A program made the position numbers and the translations under genes. A DNA stretch of 64,000 bases from Pegea sp. RAD2-039 (lineage: Eukaryota; Chordata; Thaliacea; Salpida; Salpidae), in contig JAQGEQ010000287.1 of the NCBI GenBank assembly GCA_034620365.1, positions 558,001-622,000 on the forward strand, read 5' to 3'. This document shows, piece after piece, positions 37,401-46,400 of the stretch. Under the pieces are notes generated by a model, which saw nothing but the letters and a program-made list of their open reading frames with translations, was not told where the DNA came from and ran no database searches. The first letter of the stretch is position 1, and every line of letters starts with the position of its first letter.

Positions 37401-40400
37401 TAAAACTTGTAGCTGCAAGTATTCCATTTTTATATTTTTGTACAGGTATGCTTTCCATACTTACATTCTTAGTGTTTTCATTATTGTATTTATATGATAA
37501 ATCCCATCTAATTTCGATTGGTTCAGTTAGATCTTTAATTTCGAATTTTGTAACTGACGAATTTCCAATTACAATTGAAACACTGTCGCCTAAAATCAAG
37601 ACGGCAGAATATTTAGAAATTTTGTGAAAGTCTAATTTGGGTCTCGGTTTAAAATATAAATTTGGCCATAATAATAAATAAATAAAAGTTAAAGGATGTT
37701 TTTCTTAGATTCTTTTTACTAATTTCGTTTTATCGATTTTAACAATGCTGTACTATTTTTTTGAAAGGTGGTCATATTTTTTTTCTTACAAAATTTCCTT
37801 TTTTATTTATACAACTTTATCATTTTTAACCTGTTATATCCCCAGTTACACCTTGTGGTAGGGTAGGTATAGTTGATGAATCACTATTTAGAATTGTTAC
37901 TACAATTGCGTCATCTTTTCCTTGAAATACTGATTTAGGAATGATTATTGTGACATTTGAATGGGTTGATGATGAAAGTGATGTATTAAAAACTTCTTTT
38001 TCAACACTTCTTTTTCTTCTGTCAGTGGTTGAGAAAGATGGACGAATAATGTGGGTGGTGGTCTGTGACCCTTGTACAGTTTCGCTTCCTTTTCATAAAT
38101 ATTTTATTTCATCTACCTTTTATTTGTACTTTAGATATTAGCAAACCTCCTTGAGGTAGTTTCATTTTCATTGCACTTGTTGTTATTAAATTGTTCAAAG
38201 TTTGTTGTTGCTGAGCTTTTTCATTACTTGTTGAACCATTTTGTAAATTTGTAGCAATTTCAAGTAGTTGTTGCACATCGTTTTTTGTAGTCTAAAAAGA
38301 GATAAGTCTTTAATTATGAAAAGATAAAAGAGCTTTAAAATTAATTTACTGTAGAATTTAATCTCTTACTTCGTTTGTCTTTGATAAAGTTTCTTCTAAT
38401 AAAGTTGTAACTTTTCCTACTAAGGTATTGTTGACAGAATTAGTCGTAGAAATCAGAATTAAGAATGGCGTTTGTTCACTCAAATCTTTATTTTCCTTTT
38501 TAAGGAAAGAAAAAAATAATTATTTTCAATAAAATTTTGTTAAAATAATGTTCTTAAATGAATACATCAAAATTTATCAAATGTCATAAGAATCGTGAAT
38601 ATATTACTCTAAGAAGATATTAAAGAAGAAAAATAAAGTTGAAGGTTTAATCATACTATGGTTGTCAAAACTTGTTGTGTAGTATAGTTGCAAGTTAGCA
38701 AGAAATAACTATTATCCCATTGACTGTTCTCCAAACAACTTTTTTTTGCTGACGATCGACCTTAAAAAGATATAATGTTCGATTAAAGAGTAAGTTAAAT
38801 TTCGGATGCACCAGTAAGAATCTAAAGAAGAATCATTAACAAATGTTAAAAAAATTATTCATACCATCATCACAGGTTACATTTGAAAATCCAGTTCTTC
38901 CAGGTTTTGTAGCTTCAAAGTAATGATTGACTCCCTCAATACTAAAGAATTCAGCCGGGCCTAATTTTTCTTCTGTTGCTGGTTCAGTTGTTGTTGGTTC
39001 AGTTGTTGTTGTTTCAGTTGTTAATGATTCAGTTGTTGCTGCTTCAGTTGTTGCTGCTTCAGTTGTTGTTGTTTCAGTTGTTAATGATTCAGTTGTTGCT
39101 GCTTCAGTTGTTGCTGCTTCAGTTGTTGTTGTTTCAGTTGTTAATGATTCAGTTGTTGCTGTTTCAGTTGTTGCTGCTTCAGTTGTTACTGAGTCAGTTG
39201 TTGCTTCTTGAGTTGTTGCCGGTTCAGTTGTTACTGATTCAGTTGTTGCTGATTCAGTTGTTGCTGCTTCAGTTGTTACTGCTTCAGTTGTTGCTGCTTC
39301 AGTTGTTGCTGCTTCACTTGTTGCTGCTTCAGTTGTTGCTGCTTCAGTTGTTGCTGATTCAGTTGTTACTGATTCAGTTGTTGCTGCTTCAGTTGTTGCT
39401 GCTTCAGTTGTTACTGCTTCAGTTGTTACTGGTTCAGTTGTTGCTAATTCAGTTGTTACTGATTCAGTTGTTGCTGCTTCAGTTGTTGCTGCTTCAGTTG
39501 TTGCTGCTTCAGTTGTTGCTGATTCAGTTGTTGCTGCTTCAGTTGTTGCTGCTTCAGTTGTTGCTGATTCAGTTGTTACTGCTTCAGTTGTTGCTGCTTC
39601 AGGTGTTGCTGCTTCAGTTGTTGCTGATTCAGTTGTTGCTGATTCAGTTGTTACTGATTCAGTTGTTGCTGCTTCAGTTGTTGCTGCTTCAGTTGTTGCT
39701 GCTTCAGTTGTTGCTGATTCAGTTGTTGCTGATTCAGTTGTTGCTGCTTCAGTTGTTGCTGCTTCAGTTGTTGCTGCTTCAGTTGTTACTGATTCAGTTG
39801 TTGCTGCTTCAGTTGTTGCTGCTTCAGTTGTTGCTGCTTCAGTTGTTGCTGTTTCAGTTGTTGCTGCTTCAGTTGTTGCTGCTTCAGTTGTTACTGATTC
39901 AGTTGTTGCTGATTCAGTTGTTACTGTTACAGTTGTTGCTACTTCAGTTGTTACTTCTTCACTTGTTACTGATTCAGTTGTTGCTGCTTCAGTTGTTGCT
40001 GCTTCAGTTGTTGCTGCTTCAGTTGTTACTGATTCAGTTGTTACTGCTTCAGTTGTTGCTAATTCAGTTGTTACTGATTCAGTTGTTGCTGCTTCAGTTG
40101 TTGCTGCTTCAGTTGTTGCTGCTTCAGTTGTTGCTGATTCAGTTGTTGCTGCTTCAGTTGTTGCTGCTTCAGTTGTTGCTGATTCAGTTGTTGCTGCTTC
40201 AGTTGTTGCTGCTTCAGTTGTTGCTGCTTCAGTTGTTGCTGCTTCAGTTGTTGCTGCTTCAGTTGTTACTGCTTCAGTTGTTGCTGCTTCAGTTGTTGCT
40301 GATTCAGTTGTTGCTGCTTCAGTTGTTGCTGCTTCAGTTGTTGCTGCTTCAGTTGTTGCTGATTCAGTTGTTGCTGATTCAGTTGTTGCTGCTTCAGTTG

Positions 40401-43400
40401 TTGCTGCTTCAGTTGTTGCTGCTTCAGTTGTTACTGATTCAGTTGTTGCTGCTTCAGTTGTTGCTGATTCAGTTGTTGCCGCTTCCGTTGTTGATGTTTC
40501 AGTTGTTGCTGCTTCAGTTGTTGCTGATTCAGTTGTTGCCGCTTCAGTTGTTGCTGCTTCAGCTGTTGCTGATTCAGTTGTTGCCGCTTCAGTTGTTGCT
40601 GCTTCAGTTGTTGCTGCTTCAGTTGTTACTGATTCAGTTGTTACTGATTCAGTTGTTACTGATTCAGTTGCTACTGATTCAGTTGTTGCTGATTCAGTTG
40701 TTACTGGTTCAGTTGTTGCTGATTCAGTTGTTGCCGGTTCAGTTGTTGCTGCTTCAGTTGTTGCCGGTTCAGTTGTTGCTGATTCAGTTGTTGCTGCTTC
40801 AGTTGTTGCTGCTTCAGTTGTTGCTGCTTCAGTTGTTGCTGATTCAGTTGTTGCTGCTTCAGTTGTTACTGATTCAGTTGTTACTGATTCAGTTGTTACT
40901 GATTCAGTTGTTACTGCTTCAGTTGTTGCTGCTTCAGTTGTTACTGATTCAGTTGTTACTGATTCAGTTGTTGCTGATTCAGTTGTTACTGGTTCAGTTG
41001 TTGCTGCTTCAGTTGTTGCTTCTTCAGTTGTTGCTGCTTCAGTTGTTGTTGCTTCAGTTGTTGCTGCTTCAGTTGTTGCTGCTTCAGTTGTTGCTGCTTC
41101 AGTTGTTGCTGTTTCAGTTGTTGCTGATTCAGTTGTTGCTGATTCAGTTGTTGCTGCTTCAGTTGTTGCTGCTTCAGTTGTTGCTGCTTCAGTTGTTACT
41201 GATTCAGTTGTTGCTGCTTCAGTTGTTGCTGCTTCAGTTGTTGCTGCTTCAGTTGTTGCTGCTTCAGTTGTTGCTGATTCAGTTGTTGCTGCTTCAGTTG
41301 TTACTGATTCAGTTGTTACTGATTCAGTTGTTACTGATTCAGTTGTTACTGATTCAGTTGTTGCTGATTCAGTTGTTACTGGTTCAGTTGTTGCTGATTC
41401 AGTTGTTGCCGGTTCAGTTGTTGCTGCTTCAGTTGTTGCCGGTTCAGTTGTTGCTGATTCAGTTGTTGCTGCTTCAGTTGTTGCTGCTTCAGTTGTTGCT
41501 GCTTCAGTTGTTGCTGATTCAGTTGTTGCTGCTTCAGTTGTTACTGATTCAGTTGTTACTGATTCAGTTGTTACTGATTCAGTTGTTACTGCTTCAGTTG
41601 TTGCTGCTTCAGTTGTTACTGATTCAGTTGTTACTGATTCAGTTGTTGCTGATTCAGTTGTTACTGGTTCAGTTGTTGCTGCTTCAGTTGTTGCTTCTTC
41701 AGTTGTTGCTGCTTCAGTTGTTGTTGCTTCAGTTGTTGCTGCTTCAGTTGTTACTGGTTCAGTTGTTGTTGCTTCAGTTGTTGCTGCTTCAGTTGTTACT
41801 GATTCAGTTGTTGCTGATTCAGTTGTTAGTGATTCAGTTGTTAATGCTTCAGTTGTTGCTGCTTCAGTTGTTGCTGCTTCAGTTGTTACTGATTCAGTTG
41901 TTGCTGCTTCAGTTGTTGCTTCTTCAGTTGTTGCTGCTTCAGTTGTTGTTGCTTCAGTTGTTGCTTCAGTTGTTGCTGCTTCAGTTGTTGCTGCTTCAGT
42001 TGTTGCTGCTTCAGTTGTTGCTTCTTCAGTTGTTGCTGCTTCAGTTGTTGCTGCTTCAGTTGTTGCTGATTCAGTTGTTACTGATTCAGTTGTTGCTGAT
42101 TCAGTTGTTAGTGATTCAGTTGTTACTGATTCAGTTGTTGCTGCTTCAGTTGTTGCTTCTTCAGTTGTTGCTGCTTCAGTTGTTGTTGCTTCAGTTGTTG
42201 CTGCTTCAGTTGTTGCTGATTCAGTTGTTAGTGATTCAGTTGTTGCTTCTTCAGTTGTTGCTGCTTCAGTTGTTGTTGCTTCAGTTGTTGTTGTTCAGTT
42301 GTTAATGATTCAGTTGTTGCTTCTTCAGTTGTTGCTGCTTCAGTTGTTGTTGTTTCAGTTGTTAATGATTCAGTTGTTGCTGCTTCAGTTGTTGCTGCTT
42401 CAGTTGTTGTTGTTTCAGTTGTTAATGATTCAGTTGTTAGTGATTCAGTTGTTGCTTCTTCAGTTGTTACTGATTCAGTTGTTACTGATACAGTTGTTGC
42501 TGATTCAGTTGTTGCTGCTTCAGTTGTTGTTGTTTCAGTTGTTACTGATACAGTTGTTGCTGATTCAGTTGTTGCTGATTCAGTTGTTACTGATTCAGTT
42601 GTTGCTTCTTGAGTTGTTAGTGATTCAGTTGTTGCCGCTTCAGTTGTTGATGTTTCAGTTGTTGCTGCTTCAGTTGTTGCTGCTTCAGTTGTTGCTGCTT
42701 CAGTTGTTGCTGCTTCACTGCTTCAGTTGTTGCTGCTTCAGTTGTTGCTGCTTCACTTGTTGCTGCTTCAGTTGTTGCTGCTTCAGTTGTTGCTGATTCA
42801 GTTGTTACTGATTCAGTTGTTGCTGCTTCAGTTGTTGCTGCTTCAGTTGTTGCTGCTTCAGTTGTTGCTGCTTCAGTTGTTGCTGATTCAGTTGTTAGTG
42901 ATTCAGTTGTTACTGCTTCAGTTGTTGCTGCTTCAGTTGTTACTGATTCAGTTGTTACTGCTTCAGTTGTTGCTGCTTCAGTTGTTGCTGCTTCAGTTGT
43001 TACTGCTTCAGTTGTTGCTGCTTCAGTTGTTGCTGCTTCAGTTGTTGCTGCTTCAGTTGTTGCTGCTTCAGTTGTTGCTGCTTCAGTTGTTGCTGCTTCA
43101 GTTGTTGCTGCTTCAGTTGTTGCTGCTTCAGTTGTTACTGGTTCAGTTGTTGCTGCTTCAGTTGTTACTGATTCATTTGTTGATGTTTCAGTTGTTGCTG
43201 ATTCAGTTGTTACTGCTTCAGTTGTTGCTGCTTCAGTTGTTGCTGCTTCAGTTGTTGTTGCTTCAGTTGTTACTGCTTCAGTTGTTGCTGCTTCAGTTGT
43301 TGCTGATTCAGTTGTTGCTGATTCAGTTGTTGCTGATTCAGTTGTTGCTGCTTCAGTTGTTGCTGCTTCAGTTGTTGCTGCTTCAGTTGTTGCTGATTCA

Positions 43401-46400
43401 GTTGTTACTGATACAGTTGTTACTGATTCAGTTGTTACTGCTTCAGTTGTTGCTGCTTCAGTTGTTGCTGCTTCAGTTGTTGCTGCTTCAGTTGTTGCTG
43501 CTTCAGTTGTTGCTGCTTCAGTTGTTACTGATTCAGTTGTTACTGATTCAGTTGTTACTGATTCAGTTGTTACTGCTTCAGTTGTTACTGATTCAGTTGT
43601 TGCTGATTCAGTTGTTACTGATTCAGTTGTTGCTGCTTCAGTTGTTGCTGCTTCAGTTGTTGCTTCTTCAGTTGTTGCTGCTTCAGTTGTTGCTGCTTCA
43701 GTTGTTGCTGATTCAGTTGTTGCTGCTTCAGTTGTTACTGATTCAGTTGTTACTGATTCAGTTGTTACTGATTCAGTTGTTACTGATTCAGTTGTTGCTG
43801 ATTCAGTTGTTACTGGTTCAGTTGTTGCTGATTCAGTTGTTGCCGGTTCAGTTGTTGCTGCTTCAGTTGTTGCCGGTTCAGTTGTTGCTGATTCAGTTGT
43901 TGCTGCTTCAGTTGTTGCTGCTTCAGTTGTTGCTGCTTCAGTTGTTGCTGATTCAGTTGTTGCTGCTGGAGTTGTAGTTTCCATTACCATTTCCTGATAA
44001 TTAATTGTATTATGTTGGTTTAGTTGACCAATAATTGTAAATGATTGCAAATTTTCTCTACAACTTTAAGCTAATTCGATGAGGCCATTTATCTTATTTC
44101 AAATTTTTTTGATTTTTAATTTGTTTTTTAAATATGGATTTATTTTTAAAACTAATTGTCTTGTAGTAATTATTATATAGGTATCAACTTTACCTCAGTT
44201 ATTAAAACAAATGTTGTTAAGTGATTTGTAAGGATTGAAGCTTCAAATTTTTCTGTTAGATTCCCATTAGTTATGCCATCATTTTGAAGAGTTGTATTTT
44301 GTATTTCAACATAAAAGCCTTTAATTAAAACTTGTAGCTGCAAGTATTCCATTTTTATATTTTTGTACAGGTATTCTTTCCATACTTACATTCTTACTGT
44401 TTTCATTATTGTATTTATATGATAAATCCCATCTAATTTCGATTGGTTCAGTTAGATCTTTAATTTCGAATTTGGTAACTGACGAATTTCCAATTACAAT
44501 TGAAACACTGTCGCCTAAAATCAAGACGGCAGAATATTTAGAAATTTTGTGAAAGTCTAATTTGGGTCTCGGTTTAAAATATAAATTTGGCCATAATAAT
44601 AAATAAATAAACCTTAAAGGATTTTTTTCTTAGATTCTTTTTACTAATTTCATTTTATTGATTTTAACAATGCTGTACTATTTTTTTGAAAGGTGGTCAT
44701 ATATTCCTTCTTACAAAATTTCCTTTTTGATTTATACAACTTTATCATTTTTAACCTGTTATATCCCCAGTTACACCTTGTGGTATGGTAGGTATAGTTG
44801 ATGAATCACTGTTTAGAATTGTTACTACAATTGCGTCATCTTTTCCTTGAAATACTGATTTAGGAATGATTATTGTGACATTTGAATGGGTTGATGATGA
44901 AAGTGATGTATTAAAAACTTCGTTTTCAACACTTCTTTTTCTTCTGTCAGTGGTTGAGAAAGATGGACGAATAATGTGGGTAGTAGTCTGCGACCCTTGT
45001 ATGATTTCGCGACCTTTTCATAAATATTTTATTTCATCTACCTTTTATTTGTACTTTAGATATTAGCAAACCTCCTTGAGGTAGTTTCATTTTCATTGCA
45101 CTTGTTGTTATTAAATTGTTCAAAGTTTGTTGTTGCTGAGCTTTTTCATTACTTGTTGAACCATTTTGTAAATTTGTAGCAATTTCAAGTAGTTGTTGCA
45201 CATCGTTTTTTGTAGTCTAAAAAGAGATAAGTCTTTAATTATGAAAAGATAAAAGAGCTTTAAAATTAATTTACTGTAGAATTTAATCTCTTACTTCGTT
45301 TGTCTTTGATAAAGTTTCTTCTAATAAAGTTGTAACGTTTCTAACTAGACTTGTGGAGACAACATTAACAGAAGAAATCAGAACTAATGTTTCTGCTTGT
45401 TTATTCAAATCTTTATTTGTCTGTTAATGAATAAATCTTATCAAACATTTTGTAGAAATTACTTTGAATAATAACAAATATTTGAAAAAAGTTAGTTTTC
45501 TGCTATTTATTTACGGTTGCCGTTAAAAATTCGATTATTGCTTTAAATTTTGTTATATTAATGTTACTTTAAGAATTGAGAAAAGTGTTCTAAATATTCT
45601 TACTAGGTTCGTTAGGAGCTCTTCTGTTGTTGTGTGGCAAGGAAGCGAAAAGTAATCTTTGCTCCATGTGCTATTTTCTAAGCATTTTCTGTTAGCTGAG
45701 GATCGACCTTAAAAACAATTTATTATTCAATTACTGATTATTGTAAATGTTTATAGTAAGAGGTATTTATTAAAAAGTAGTTTTTTTACAAGTTTTACAA
45801 ATTATTCATACCATCATCACATGTTACATTTGAAAATCCAGTTCTTCCAGGTTTTGTAGCTTCAAAGTAATGATTGACTCCCTCAATACTAAAGAATTCA
45901 GCCGGGCATAATTTTTCTTCTGTTGCTGGTTCAGTTGTTGTTGGTTCACTTGTTGTTGTTTCAGTTGTTGTTGTTTCAGTTGTTGTTGTTTCAGTTGTTG
46001 CTGATTCAGTTGTTGCTGATTCAGTTGTTGCTCTTTCACTTGTTACTGATTCAGTTGTTGATGTTTCAGTTGTTGCTGATTCAGTTGTTACTGATTCGGT
46101 TGTTGCTGCTTCAGTTGTTGCTGCTTCAGTTGTTGCTGCTTCAGTTGTTACTGATTCAGTTGTTACTGATTCGGTTGTTGCTGATTCGGTTGTTGCAGCT
46201 TCAGTTGTTGCTACTTTAGTTGTTGTTGCTTCAGTTGTTGTTGCTTGAGTGGTTGCGTTTTCTGGTTGATACTTAACCTGTTTTTGTATAATTTTCAGTT
46301 GTGTTCTTTTTTATGTAAAGTTTTTTTTGTGACTTATAATTCTTAAAAGCTAGTCGTGATTATATACGAGAAGTAAAATAATCTTTGAAATGTTCATTAT

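Noticed and set aside
34753..43977. Very long plus-strand open frames (up to 1,109 codons) of LLLQL type
   Set aside because: They are the antisense of the TTEAA pentapeptide arrays. A 15-bp unit without stops stays open in several frames; the sense frame is fixed by splice junctions and flanking domains.
34753..46248. CRISPR-like regular repeats
   Set aside because: There are no spacers; units are contiguous 15-bp coding repeats in a eukaryotic gene.
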